Below, piece after piece: positions 47,926 through 58,355 of a stretch of 64,000 nucleotides of DNA. Each line of letters opens with the position of its first letter. The stretch's first letter is position 1. This stretch comes from Spiroplasma endosymbiont of Cantharis nigra (GTDB lineage Bacteria > Bacillota_I > Bacilli_A > Mycoplasmatales > Mycoplasmataceae), in assembly GCF_964019925.1 (NCBI RefSeq), contig NZ_OZ026470.1, forward strand, positions 682,001 to 746,000, read 5' to 3'. The position numbers and the translations under genes are program-made. The notes under the pieces were generated by a model. The model worked only from the letters and a program-made list of their open reading frames with translations. It did not search any database and was not told the DNA's origin.

Positions 47926-48789
47926 TTATATTACTTTTTTCAATAATGTATTTATTTCTTTTTCTAAATAAATGTCCTTATTGTCTTTCATTGAAATTCT
48001 TAAATTTAAACTATATAAATCACGACTTTCATTATATTCATCTAATAAATTAACATCTACAACATTAATATCTACTAAATTTAATATTGACTTTTCTTGT
48101 GTTTTTTTATACCTTTTAATATTATCTTCAATCTCTTTTTTAATCTTGTCAAGTTTTAATTGTTGGTCAACAATCTCATTTAATTCGCTAGTAGTTACTT
48201 TCATAGATAGAATATTAAATATATTTGTTTTTTCAAAACGAGTAGTTGTCATACCTTTATTATTTTTATAGAGTTCTTGATTAATTATTGAATTAAATCA
48301 TACATCCAAATATTGTTTATTATTATACTGCTCTGTTTGAGTAAAATTAAACTTAAATGTAATTCCTCCATTTTTAAATTCATTAAATTCATTATTACTT
48401 CTAAATCTAAAAAATGCTTCAAAGCTATATTTAACATTATTACTGATTTCAGTCATTTCTTGACTTATTATTGTGGTTGAACCATGAATAAAAGAATAAC
48501 CTTTATAGTTAAAATTCTCATTAATTAAAACATAAAACTGTTCCAAAGCTAAATGTCCTATAATTGATTCCGTACCAATTATTTCATCATTTATTTGATA
48601 TCCTTCTTCAAATATAAATGGCCCTTCATAATTAATTTCACCAATTTCATTGACAAATTCTTTCAATAATTCATCTGTTAAATCTTGTTTAATCACAGGA
48701 TCTGGTCCTGGGTTATTACATGCTATAACACTAGAAGATGAATATGCAACTAAAGTTACAGCTCCTAAAATTGTTAATAATTTTCTCAT
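47926..48789 (-). CDS. Lipoprotein, tandem family copy 2
   Basis: A 287-aa paralogue of copy 1. Signal MRKLLTILGAVTLVAYSSSS, lipobox SVIAC, then CNNPGPDPVIKQDLTDELL. It shares EGPFIFEEGY, LEQFY, FKFNFTQTEQY and the C-terminal coiled coil; a UGA Trp lies at residue 164. Its mature sequence differs in short patches (GTESIIGHL, GSTTIISQEMTEI) against a conserved frame, as expected for diverging surface antigens. It is followed at once by the pseudogene fragment. Confidence 0.9.
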
Positions 48790-48868
48790 TGTTTTCCTTT
48801 TTCCTTTTCAAAAATATTATATTATATAAATTTAATAACTTAAATTTGTTTTTTATTTAATTTAAAAA

Positions 48869-48889
48869 ACCAGTAGTAAAACTACTGGT
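48869..48889 (-). terminator. Terminator between duplicated units (copy 3 side)
   Basis: Perfect 9-bp stem ACCAGTAGT / ACTACTGGT with AAA loop and T-run on the minus strand; a duplicate of the hairpin at 47453. Confidence 0.85.
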
Positions 48890-48929
48890 AAATTTAGGTT
48901 ACATTTTTCTGTTATTTTATATTAAATTT

Positions 48930-49059
48930 TTTACCATAGAGTATATAATTAGAAAAATTATTATTATACTTAAAAGTCCCATAAATTATATTGATATTAC
49001 TAAAGAAGACCAACAATTAATGACAATATAGTCTTTTTACTCTTAAATAATTTTTTCAC
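48930..49059 (-). pseudogene. Decayed 5' fragment of a 917-aa-type gene (after lipoprotein copy 3)
   Basis: GTG at 49057-49059 opens VKKLFKSKKTILSLIVG; one missing base then breaks the frame, after which SLVISI-stop and KYNNNFSNY can be read in shifted frames. It shares the ISI-stop lesion with the fragment at 47797-47924, so both relics descend from one already damaged copy. Confidence 0.85.
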
Positions 49060-49065
49060 TTTATA

Positions 49066-49923
49066 TTACTTTTTTAATAATGTATCTATTTGAGTTTTCA
49101 GAAATACATTTTGATCATCCTTCATTGAGATTAATAAATCTAGACTATATTTATTTTTATACTCATTATACTCACCAAGTAATTCAAAATCTGCTACATT
49201 AATATTTATTAAATTTAATATTGATTTCTCTCTTACTTTCTCATCAATCTTAATTGCATTTTCAAGTTCCTTTGTAAGCACATCAAGTTCCTTTTCTTTA
49301 TCATTAATTTGATTTAACTGTTCAGTAGTTAACTCAATATCCAAGTGATGAAAATTATTTATATTTTCAAGTTTAGATGTACTCATTCCTTTATTATTTT
49401 TATAGAAATCTTGATTAATTACTGAATTAAATCATACATCCAAATATTGCTTACTATTATATTGTTCTGTTTGAATGAAATTGAATTTAAACTTAATTCC
49501 TCCATTATCAAATTCATTAAATTTACCATTACTTCGATATCTAAAAAATACCTCAAACGTATATTTAACATTATTTTTTATTTCATTAATTTCTTGATTT
49601 AATGTTTTCGCTGTTCCATGAATAAAAGAATAGCCTTTATAATTAAACTTCTCATTAATTAAATCATAAAACTGTTCTAAAGCTAAATGTCCTAAAATTG
49701 AACTTGTTCCCAGTATATTATTGTTTATTTCATATCCTTCTTCAAATATAAATGGACCTTCATAATTAATTTCACCAATTTCATTGACAAATTCTTTCAA
49801 TAATTCATCTGTTAAATCTTGTTTAATCACAGGATCTGGTCCTGGATTATTACAAGCTATGACACTAAAAGATGAAGATGTAACTAAAGTTACAGCTCCC
49901 AAAATTGTTAATAATTTTCTCAT
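49066..49923 (-). CDS. Lipoprotein, tandem family copy 3
   Basis: A 285-aa paralogue. Signal MRKLLTILGAVTLVTSSSFS, lipobox SVIAC, then CNNPGPDPVIKQDLTDELL; conserved EGPFIFEEGYEIN, LGHLALEQFYDLINEKFNYKGY; C-terminal coiled coil (NQINDKEKELDVLTKELENAI). A UGA Trp lies at residue 164, as in copy 2. The same promoter/leader block is upstream (TATAAT near 49953). First unit of the array in transcription order. Confidence 0.9.
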
Positions 49924-49966
49924 TGTTTTCCTTTTTCCTTTTCAAAAATATTATATTATAACTAAT

Positions 49967-51562
49967 CTATTTTTTTCATCTTAATAATTTTAAAGGAAGT
50001 TCTAAATTTGAAATATACATTTTAGATTTTTCAAAGTCATTAATTAATAATTTTTCATATTCTTTACACATACTTTCAAATTTTGAATAAAGTTTTTTTA
50101 CTAGTTCTTGTGTTTGAACAGTGTGATCTAAAGGATGAGGGCCCATTAAAATAAGAATGTTTTTAAAAAGTTCAAATAAGTCATAATTCATTTTTGAAGC
50201 TGTTGTATTTTCAACTCCAAGCAATAAACTCATTATTTTTCCAATTTTATAAAAGCATTTTTTATCATAAAAGTCATCAAGTTTTGTATATTTTAATTCT
50301 AAAACTTCATTGATATCATCTTCAGAAATTAAAAAGTCAAATTCTAATAGATTTTCAACATCTAATTTTCTTTTAAATTTATCTTCTTTAGTTTCTTCAA
50401 AAAGATTTAAAACATCAACAAAAAGCTTTTTCTTTGGTTTTATTCTTGAATCTATTAAATTTGGTAAATACTCGTGAATTAATAAAATTAATCTTAATTT
50501 TGCAAGTACTGTATATATTATTTCAGAAGTTCTAAAAAGAGCTTCTTGATTATATGAAATAAATCTTTCCTTTTTTGATTCAATATAAGGAATTAAAACT
50601 TCTATATTAATATTTTGATTTGCAAAAGGTGATAAGATTTTAATATTTGATTTTTTTAATTCATTCTTTATTTCACCATTATCATTAATATACTTATCAT
50701 CAGATATAAATAAAGGCAGATAGTTTTTTAATTGATCAAATAACTCCTCACCATCATCAAGCATAGTAACTGCACTAATTTCTTCTTTCATAAGAATAGT
50801 TGTTAATTTTGTTAATTGGAAAAGAGCTTTAAAGCGTTCTTTTAAATCAAAACTATTTCATTTAGATGATGAAAAATTACTTAAAAAGAAAAGTCACTCT
50901 TCATCACTTTGAATCAATTCATAAGTTTCATTTAAATAATCTAACTCTTTTTCTCTTCATTCTCTTCCAGAATTAAATTTTCTTAATAGAACATCTCTTT
51001 GATAACATTTTTCAATTCTCTGATATAAACCCTGTTTTTCTTGAATACCTATTAAACTTAAAGTGAAAACAAATGGATAAATTGTTGAAGCTTTTATTTT
51101 ACCATCATCAGCTTCATAATTAATGTCATACTCATAGTTAATTACTAATTCTCTGATATAAGCTTGAGATAAATTTTTTCACATTTCATATGTTCTAAAA
51201 CAATATTCATTAATATAAGGTAATAATAGATTTGAGATTATATCTCAACATAATTCATAAGTTTCCTCATCTTTTAAGTTTGCTTTTCTCGGTTTGTCCT
51301 TTACAAATCTATATCTAATTTTATAGATTTCTTCATATCTTTCTAAAATATATTCTGTATAAGAGTTATTTTCTTCTAAAGGAATTTCTGTTAAAACAAT
51401 TCCTCGATATAAAGAATATTGAATAACTCCTAAATAAACTACTGGATATAAATTATAAATAAGTTCCTTTTGAGTTGTAATATAGTATTTAAGTTGTGCA
51501 TTTTCGTGTACCAAATTATGTAAACCATACCAAAAAATACTTTGTTTATCAATTTCTCTCAT
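49967..51562 (-). CDS. Hypothetical protein (531 aa)
   Basis: A long, mostly helical protein without signal or membrane span, starting MREIDKQSIFWYGLHNLVHE. It is rich in Leu, Ile, Tyr, Glu and Lys; residues 125-260 contain several UGA Trp. Recognisable landmarks are PHPLDHTVQTQELVKKLYSKF near 470 and a C-terminus LPLKLLRWKK (Trp is UGA; true stop TAG at 49967-49969). I do not recognise the family. It follows trmFO by 16 nt and is likely co-transcribed. Confidence 0.8.
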
Positions 51563-51578
51563 ATTAACCTTTCGCTAT

Positions 51579-52898
51579 TTATACTAATGTTTTAATAAAT
51601 TGCTTCATTGAATTTAAAGCTCTATTTGAATACATATCTTTTTTTTCTTCTTTTTTAATTTTAGACTTAATTTCTAAATTTTCAACAATACTTCAATTTG
51701 CTTTCATAGGTTGAAAATTTTTTGAACTTGTTGAAATAATATAATTTTGTAATCCACCCATTACAGTATTTATTGGAAATTTCATAAGCTCTTGTTGATT
51801 TAATAATCTTGCAATATTTATAGCAGCTATGATACCTGATGAAGTTGATTCAACATAACCCTCTACACCTGTAATTTGACCTGCAAAGAATATATTATTA
51901 TTTGATTTTAATTGATTGAATTCATTTAAAACAGTTGGAGAATTGATAAAGTTGTTTTGGTGCATAACACCATATCTTATAAAGTTGGCTTTTTCTAAAC
52001 CAGGAATTAATCTAAAAACTCTTTTTTGTTCTGGTCATGTCAGATTTGTTTGAAATCCTACAAAGTTATAAAGATTATCTGCAGCATTATCTTGTCTTAA
52101 TTGAACTACAGCAAAATTATTTGTTCCATCAAAATTTCTTAAACCTGCTGGTTTAAGAGGACCAAAAGTTAAAGTGTCAAATCCCCTTTTTGCCATTACT
52201 TCTAATGGCATACAACCTTCAAAGTATTTTAGATTTTGTTCCGATTCTAAATGTATGGGAGCTAATTCAGCAGATACTAACTCCTTATAAAATAACTCAT
52301 ATTGCTCTCTGTTCATAGGACAATTAATATAATCTTGAGTTTCTCCTTTTTCATAACGATTCTTTCTAAATGCTATATCCATGTTTATTGAATCTTTGGT
52401 TATTATTGGTGCAACTGCATCAAAGAAATAAAAATAATCTTGTCCAATTAACTTCGAAATCTCTGACTGTAATGTTTCACTAGTTAATGGACCTGAGGCA
52501 ATTAAAGTTATTTGAGTTTCATCTATTTTTTTAAATTCCTCTTCAATTACTTCAATATTTTTATTATTTTTCATTTCATCAGTAATATATTTTGAAAATA
52601 ATTCACGATCTACTGCAAGACTACCTCCTGCTGGTATTTGAGAAAATTCAGCAGCTTTAATTATTAATGAATCAAACATTCTCATTTCTTCTTTTAAAGT
52701 TCCTACCGCATTTTTTAAATCACTTGATCTCAAAGTATTTGAACATACTAATTCAGCAAAATAATCCAATTTTTGTACTGGATTTCTTTTTAGGGTCTTT
52801 TTTTCATATAATTTAACTTTGATATTTCTTTTTGACAATTGGTAAGCTACTTCACAACCTGCTAAACCAGCTCCAATAATATTAACTATTCTTTTCAT
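51579..52898 (-). CDS. trmFO: Folate-dependent tRNA uridine-54 methyltransferase TrmFO
   Basis: A 439-aa flavoenzyme making ribothymidine 54 in tRNA with methylene-THF. FAD-binding motif [18 protein letters not shown] (7-24), then [30 protein letters not shown], and the C-terminal [18 protein letters not shown]. Three UGA Trp. There is no ribosome-binding site: an extended -10 (TGTTATAAT) ends 6 nt before the ATG, so the message is probably leaderless. Confidence 0.96.
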
Positions 52899-52904
52899 TG
52901 TTTA

Positions 52905-52913
52905 ATTATAACA
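52905..52913 (-). promoter_or_regulatory. Extended -10 promoter of trmFO
   Basis: TGT followed by perfect TATAAT (hexamer at 52905-52910). The expected start of transcription coincides with the A of the ATG codon at 52898. Confidence 0.65.
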
Positions 52914-53226
52914 AAAAAAGTGACTTAAAAATAAAAGGTAAATATCAATTTATCTAAATTTTATAAATATATTTTCAAAATTAATTATCTTGATAAATTA
53001 TTACTAAATAAGCAGTTAAAAACCTATTATTAATATCTTGACTCTTTTTAAGATTCATCCTTTATTTGCATAAAGAAGTACAATTACTTTCTTTTTTACA
53101 TTATTAACTATTTAATTTAAATATCTTAATTTCGTCTTATTTCTCTATTTTTTATTTTTTGTATCTTTAAAGAAGTTATCTTTTTATTTCTTAGATAAAT
53201 AAAATAGAAATCTCTAATATTAAAAA
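52914..53226. other. Intergenic region without a gene
   Basis: About 310 bp between the ABC-2 transporter terminator and trmFO. Both strands are closed by stops; I see no gene, repeat or clear RNA structure in it. Confidence 0.6.
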
Positions 53227-53249
53227 ATGCACAATATAACATTGTGCAT
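53227..53249 (-). terminator. Terminator after the ABC-2 transporter
   Basis: Perfect 9-bp stem ATGCACAAT / ATTGTGCAT, 5-nt loop, T-run on the minus strand. Confidence 0.85.
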
Positions 53250-53257
53250 AAAATATT

Positions 53258-54868
53258 TTAAGATTCTCATTTTAATTTAAATGAAGCTGTCACTGTAAAG
53301 GCACTTACCAAGGCTATTGAAACTGCTAAATAAATTCCAGTCTCTAAATCAAATATAAATCTTCCTGCTCAAGCATTTGTAAATGGTTCCATGCAATATT
53401 TAAATATATTTAAATAAGTTGCATATTTTAGAACTGGACTATTCATAATTAAATCAATTGGTAAGAATGAACCACCTAAAAAAGCAATTGGCATATATAT
53501 AATATTTGAAACTGCAATATAAGTTGTTGTTGATTTAAATATACTTGCCAATAGCATTCCCATTGCGACTGCTTGAACTAAGGTCAACAATAAAAATGGA
53601 ATTGATTCTCCAAATTGTACTGGTAAAGCAACATTTGCTCATCCAAACTCGCCACCAAACATTATTCCAGCTCAAAGTAAAGTTCATAAGAATCCCATAA
53701 GCATGAAAACAATTCCCATTGCTACAACAGTTAGTATAAAGAATATCGGTTTTATATTTGTTGCACCAATTCTTTTCATAAGAACACTATTTTTAAATTC
53801 TAAAATTGTTTGTGGAATTATAAAAACCCCCACAGAAATTATTTGCATTATTGCTAATGAGCCTATTAAGTTATGTAATAAAGCATATTTAGGTTGACCA
53901 CTTGATCCAGGCATTTCCATTGTTTTGAAAACAAACCCTTCAAGAAATAGAAGAATCAATGGGAAGAAAAATAAGAAGAATGGAACTGCAAAACCCTTCG
54001 CATAGTATTTCATTAAAAGTTTTATTAAAGGAAGGTTTTTCCCTTTATTTTTTTCACTATTAATAATTCTATCTAATTTATTTTTATTTTCCTTATCTGA
54101 TTTTTCAATATCTTTTTTTAAATCAGCTGATTTTTCTTCTTTAAATTTTTTTCAAGTAAAATTATGAACTGACCCATATTGTTTTACTAAATCTTTAACA
54201 AGTCCTTGTTCTCTAATTTTTCCATTATGAATATAGATATATTTATCACAAAGCTCTTCAATTTCACTCATCATATGTGTTACCAAAATCATAGCTTTAT
54301 TTTTACTTACAACATTTTCTTTAATAACATCAAAGATTTCACTTCTAACTTCAATATCTAATCCTGTTGAAATCTCATCAAAGATAACTAAATCAGGATT
54401 GTGAATTAAACTTAGCAGTATATTTACTCTTTGTTGTTGACCACCACTTAAACCCTCTAAAAATTTATTTTTAAAATTTTCAATTTGAAATTTTCTTAGG
54501 ATTTCAATTAATTTTCCCTGAGTCATTGGTATATTAAAAGTTTCTAAATAATACTTAATCATATCCAAAACTGTAATTCCAATTGGATATTTTGATTCTT
54601 GGAATTGTAATCCAATTGTCATATTTTCTTGTCTTTTAATTTTACCTAAAGTTGGTTTTCTAATACCTCCAAGTATTTCACTCAAAGTCGATTTTCCCCC
54701 ACCATTAGGACCAATAATACCAATTCTATCTCCTGGATTTATCACTAAACTAACATCATCTAATGCATTTTTATTTTTATAAGTTTTTGTAATATTAGTG
54801 ATCTCAATTAAAGGGATTGTTTCGTCAATACCCAATTCTTTTTTGTTTATTTGTTCTTTTTCTATCAT
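53258..54868 (-). CDS. ABC-2 type transporter, ATPase and permease in one polypeptide
   Basis: A 536-aa chain. Residues about 18-240 are an ABC ATPase: Walker A GPNGGGKST (53-61), signature LSGGQQQRV, Walker B LVIFDEIST, switch His in VTHMM. A charged linker (about 240-285) follows, and then an ABC-2 permease with six hydrophobic segments (AVPFFLFFFPLILLFLEGFV, …, NIIYMPIAFLGGSFLPI, a typical ABC-2 motif). The frame is open throughout with UGA as Trp, so the two halves are truly joined. ATG at 54866-54868 is preferred because GAGAGG precedes it. Export of an antimicrobial or lipid is the usual role of the family. Confidence 0.88.
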
Positions 54869-55017
54869 AATTATTCCTCTCATTTAAATTTTAGACTCAA
54901 TAAGTATAATACCTTTATCTTAGTTTTAATTTAGCAATAAAAACTAAAAAATATTTTATAAATACTGATTTTTTTTAATAAAATAATAATGTTGAAAAAC
55001 ACAAAGGGAGAAAAATA

Positions 55018-55473
55018 ATGAAAAAAATACTATCGATATTATCAGCGTTTGGATTGAGTGGTACTGGATTTTTAGCAACTGCTAATGTTGTTTCATGTAC
55101 AAATGATATTGAATTGCCAGAACAGCCAAAATCATATGAAGAAGCAGAAGCACAAGCAAATATTCATAAAGAAAAATATGAAAAGCTTAAAGCTGAAATT
55201 CAAAATGAAATGCCCGATTTTCAAACTGAAAAAGAAGCAATTAATTGAGCTCTTAAAAGTACAAAATATCAAGAAACTTTGATTGAGGCGACATGAGCTT
55301 TTGCTTATATGGTTAAGGCTTTATGATTTTTACAAGGAGAACAACCAACAGAGTCTATTGAAGAATATGAAGCAAATATGAACGACGCTAATACACAAAA
55401 AGTACTAACATCAAAAAGCAAAAAGAGTATAAATTCAATAATTAATTGAGCTAAAATTAGTCCTTTATCATAA
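55018..55473 (+). CDS. Small lipoprotein, the only plus-strand gene
   Basis: A 151-aa lipoprotein. Signal MKKILSILSAFGLSGTGFLA and lipobox NVVSC (Cys about residue 27), then a Glu/Lys/Ala-rich helical chain (SYEEAEAQANIHKEKYEKLK) with UGA Trp. AGGGAG lies upstream at normal distance. It is divergent from the ABC-2 gene (150 nt between starts) and convergent with the second ABC exporter, sharing one terminator with it. Codon use and signal type match other mollicute lipoproteins. Function unknown. Confidence 0.88.
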
Positions 55474-55484
55474 TTATAGATATT

Positions 55485-55516
55485 AAAAAACCTCTTATTA
55501 GAATAAGAGGTTTTTT
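55485..55516. terminator. Bidirectional terminator between convergent genes
   Basis: Perfect 15-bp stem with AG loop, A-run on one side and T-run on the other, between the plus-strand lipoprotein and the minus-strand ABC exporter. Confidence 0.93.
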
Positions 55517-55534
55517 AATATCTTTTAAACAAAT

Positions 55535-57412
55535 TTAACCCATTAGACCTGCATCATATAGATTTTTAAAGTGTCCAGTTTTACTTTTTAATTCACTAAA
55601 ACTTCCAACTTGAGCAATTCCTTTTTCTGGAGCTAATACTATAATTGTATCAACATTTTTTATTGTACTTAATCTATGTGCAATTGTAACAGTTGTTCTC
55701 CCCTTCATTAGACTATCTAATTTAGATTGAATTTCTTTTTCAACTATATTATCTAAAGCACTTGTTGCTTCATCTAAAATTAATAATTGAGGATCTTTTA
55801 AGAACATTCTTGCAATTACTAATCTTTGTTTTTGTCCACCAGACAACATAAATCCACGCTCACCAAGAATAGTATTATAGCCTTCTGGTCATGTCATTAC
55901 TAAATCATGTAATTCAGCTAATTTTGCTGCCTCTATTGCTTCTTCATCACTTGCATCAAAACGTCCATATTTTATATTGTCAAGAACATCTCCAAATAAA
56001 ATTTGAGGTTCTTGTTCAACATAACCAACTTTGTCTAAGTAACTTGATAAATTTACATCTCTTAAATCATTAGTTCCATTTATTAAAATTTGACCTTTAA
56101 ATGGATCATAGAATCTTAATAAGAGTTTTGCAATTGTTGATTTTCCAGCTCCAGTTTCACCAACAAAAGCATATGATTTACCATGCTCAAATGTAAATGA
56201 AAATTTTGGAATAATAACTTTTTCTGGTTTTTCTGGGTATCTAAATTCAACATCTTTAAAAATAATTTCTTTATCGATATTTTCAATCTTAATTCCTTCT
56301 TCAGGATTATAATGTGGATCAATTCTTGATTTTGAAGTTATAATTTCATCAATTCTTACAGCTGAAGTTGAAGCTTGAATTAATCCTATTTGTAACCTCG
56401 CTACTTGCATAACTGGTCCAACCATTGTTCCAACAGATGATATAAATGATGTTAAAACAACAGAAATTGTTGTTGGATCATCATGTCATTTTATTGCAGC
56501 TGCAATAACAATTATCATCTGAATTGAACTTATTCCTGCCACTAAAATAGTTACTATTGTAGATTGTAACTTAATTAAGCTACTTGATTTTTTAAAGTAA
56601 TCTTTATGAATTTCTTTAAATCTTTCAGTTTCATAATTTTCAGTTCCAGAAGCTTTAATAAGTCTAACTGTAGCAATTCTATCTGTTACATCTCCATTAA
56701 TTGATGTTATAGAATCTCTTGTTTTAAAAGCAGCCTTTTTTACAATTCCAAAACTTGAAAAAATTGATGTTACAATTACAATCATTGTTATTATTACAAC
56801 TATTGTTAAATAAGTATCTATTGTAAACATCATAATTAATGCTCCAAAAAATGTAAATGATGCATTTAACATTGTTACTGGGATTTGTTGTGCTTGATCT
56901 CCAATAATTTGTGTATCTGAAACAATTTTTGTTAAAATCTCTCCAATTTTTTTATCAGAATAATAACTCATATCTTGTTTTACTAATTTTTCTAGAGTTT
57001 TATTTCTTAATTCAATTTCTACATTTTTTCCCATTATTCCTGCTAAGTAATTTGAAGCAAAAGTAAATATTGCTAATGATGCAAATAATCCAAGTTGCAC
57101 ATAAATTCAATCTACTCAAGTTAAATTAAAACCAAATAATGGTGTAGTAGTAATTGGTTCTCCCTGACCTTCACGTGGAGGAACTAATATTATCATAATA
57201 TTTTGAATAATTTTAGGACTTAAAACTCCTGCAACTGAAGAAGCAAGTGTCAGTATAACTAAAAAAATACCAACTATAGGATGTTTTTTTAAATAATGAA
57301 AAATAATTGCAAAAAATGCTTTTCCACTTTTTTTCTTTTTAAAATCATTATTATTAGATTTTTTTGTATTTTCTTCTGAAATTAATTCTTCAGTAATATT
57401 TTTATTTGACAT
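55535..57412 (-). CDS. ABC transporter, fused permease/ATP-binding half-transporter (second copy)
   Basis: A 625-aa exporter, paralogous to the one at 365-2230. N-terminal cytosolic segment (about 1-32), six-helix membrane domain (about 33-330), ATPase domain with Walker A GETGAGKST (418-426), signature LSGGQKQRL and LLILDEATSALD. Shared blocks with the first copy include ELRNKTLEKL, YYSDKKIGEI, GYVEQEPQILFGDV and AIAHRLSTIK-like TIAHRLSTIK. An N-terminal polar loop (VPPREGQGEPITTTP) after the first helix is extracytosolic. Each copy is complete, so each could form a homodimer, or both a heterodimer; they are not adjacent. ATG at 57410-57412 follows AGGTG. Confidence 0.9.
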
Positions 57413-57455
57413 TTCTTCACCTTTTTCTTAAAAATTATACATTAAAAGGCAAAAA

Positions 57456-57477
57456 AAAGAGAGATAAATCTCTCTTT
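57456..57477 (-). terminator. Terminator of the candidate small RNA
   Basis: Perfect 10-bp stem AAAGAGAGAT / ATCTCTCTTT with a 2-nt loop, followed by eight T on the minus strand, 43 nt before the ABC exporter ATG. Confidence 0.85.
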
Positions 57478-57581
57478 GAATTAAATAACTTTTATCATTT
57501 GTGTGTCGGGAATAAAATGATTAGTTAATTTATACTTAGTTTTTTTAGGCCTAAGCCTTACAAGTGTGATATCTCTATCAC
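57456..57581 (-). ncRNA. Candidate free-standing structured small RNA (about 125 nt)
   Basis: An extended -10 (TGA-TATAAT, hexamer at 57588-57593) would start transcription near 57581. Predicted elements in order on the RNA: GUGAUA-GAGA-UAUCAC hairpin with a GNRA loop (57566-57581), GC-rich AGGC-UUAG-GCCU hairpin (57547-57558), a longer hairpin (57486-57527) with a 14-nt loop containing CCCGACACAC, then a strong terminator (57456-57477). No ORF crosses it and its base composition is less AT-rich than the neighbouring spacers. It is not a tRNA, SRP RNA, tmRNA or purine riboswitch by eye. The promoter-to-terminator layout favours a separate RNA over a leader of the ABC gene. M. capricolum is known to express small stable RNAs of this size, but identity cannot be shown here. 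Confidence 0.5.
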
Positions 57582-57587
57582 AAATTC

Positions 57588-57596
57588 ATTATATCA
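57588..57596 (-). promoter_or_regulatory. Extended -10 promoter of the candidate small RNA
   Basis: TGA followed by perfect TATAAT; no convincing -35. It overlaps nothing coding except that it lies just past the dprA-like stop. Confidence 0.55.
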
Positions 57597-57599
57597 TTA

Positions 57600-58355
57600 T
57601 TAGATTTGATTTAATATATCTTTTGCATTTTCTACTAATTTTGCCCCGTCTTTTATTAATTTATTTGTAGAATTCCTAGAATAGATACTATCAGGAATTG
57701 CAAAGACCTCTTTACCTTCGTTTATTGAAAATGAGAACAGTTTTTTTATAATATCTTTTTCTTTAAATTGAATAAAAAGAATTGCTTTTGAGATACCACA
57801 AATCATTCTATTTGCATAGTCTCCCATAATATTAATAATATTACTATTAGATTCATATACTTCTGTAATTGCCAATAAATTTTTTCTTTCTGGTACATCA
57901 ATTGTTTTTCTAAGATAATCTTTCATGCTTTCTTCAATTATTTTAATTAATTTATAATCATTTTTAAATCCAGTATCCAATACCTCATTATTAACACCAA
58001 TATTTTCAATTGTTGAAAATACAGTACCCTCTTCATTTAAGTCTCTCATAAACGTTTGTGTACTTTTAATGCCATAATCATTAATTTCTTCTCCCCCAAC
58101 CAAAGCAATTGTTTTATTATGTTTAGAGATAAGAGATATATCACCTTTGTAAAATATCACAAATGGTGGTTTATGGGTATTTTTTAAGTAATTTGGATAT
58201 AACGGACTTAAGATAGTTATAAAATTACAATCAATTGAATTTGAAACTTCATCCAAATCTTTATGAGTTATTTTTTCTTTTATATCCAAAGCATTATAGA
58301 TTTGATCTCAATCACCATTATATTTTATTGAAAAATATAATAATACATTTTCCAT
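57600..58355 (-). CDS. dprA: DprA/Smf-like protein, shortened
   Basis: A 251-aa protein. The Rossmann-like part reads IALVGGEEINDYGIKSTQTF (about 93-112), where DprA normally has VGSRxxSxYG; later motifs NIINIMGDYANRMICGIS and VFAIPDSIYSRNSTNKLIKDGAKLV match the DprA C-terminal part (VxAVPG…S.G.N.LI..GA). DprA loads RecA on incoming single-stranded DNA in transformation. The usual SR motif is altered (GGEE), so DNA binding may be changed. ATG overlaps the stop of the ssb-like gene by one base (TAATG). Confidence 0.75.

Noticed and set aside
40184-49923. Mobile element or prophage origin for the surface-protein region
   Set aside because: No transposase, integrase, terminal repeats or target duplications were seen; tandem duplication explains the structure.
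57486-57595. Guanine/2'-deoxyguanosine riboswitch, known from Mesoplasma
   Set aside because: The conserved purine riboswitch junction and loop sequences are not present.
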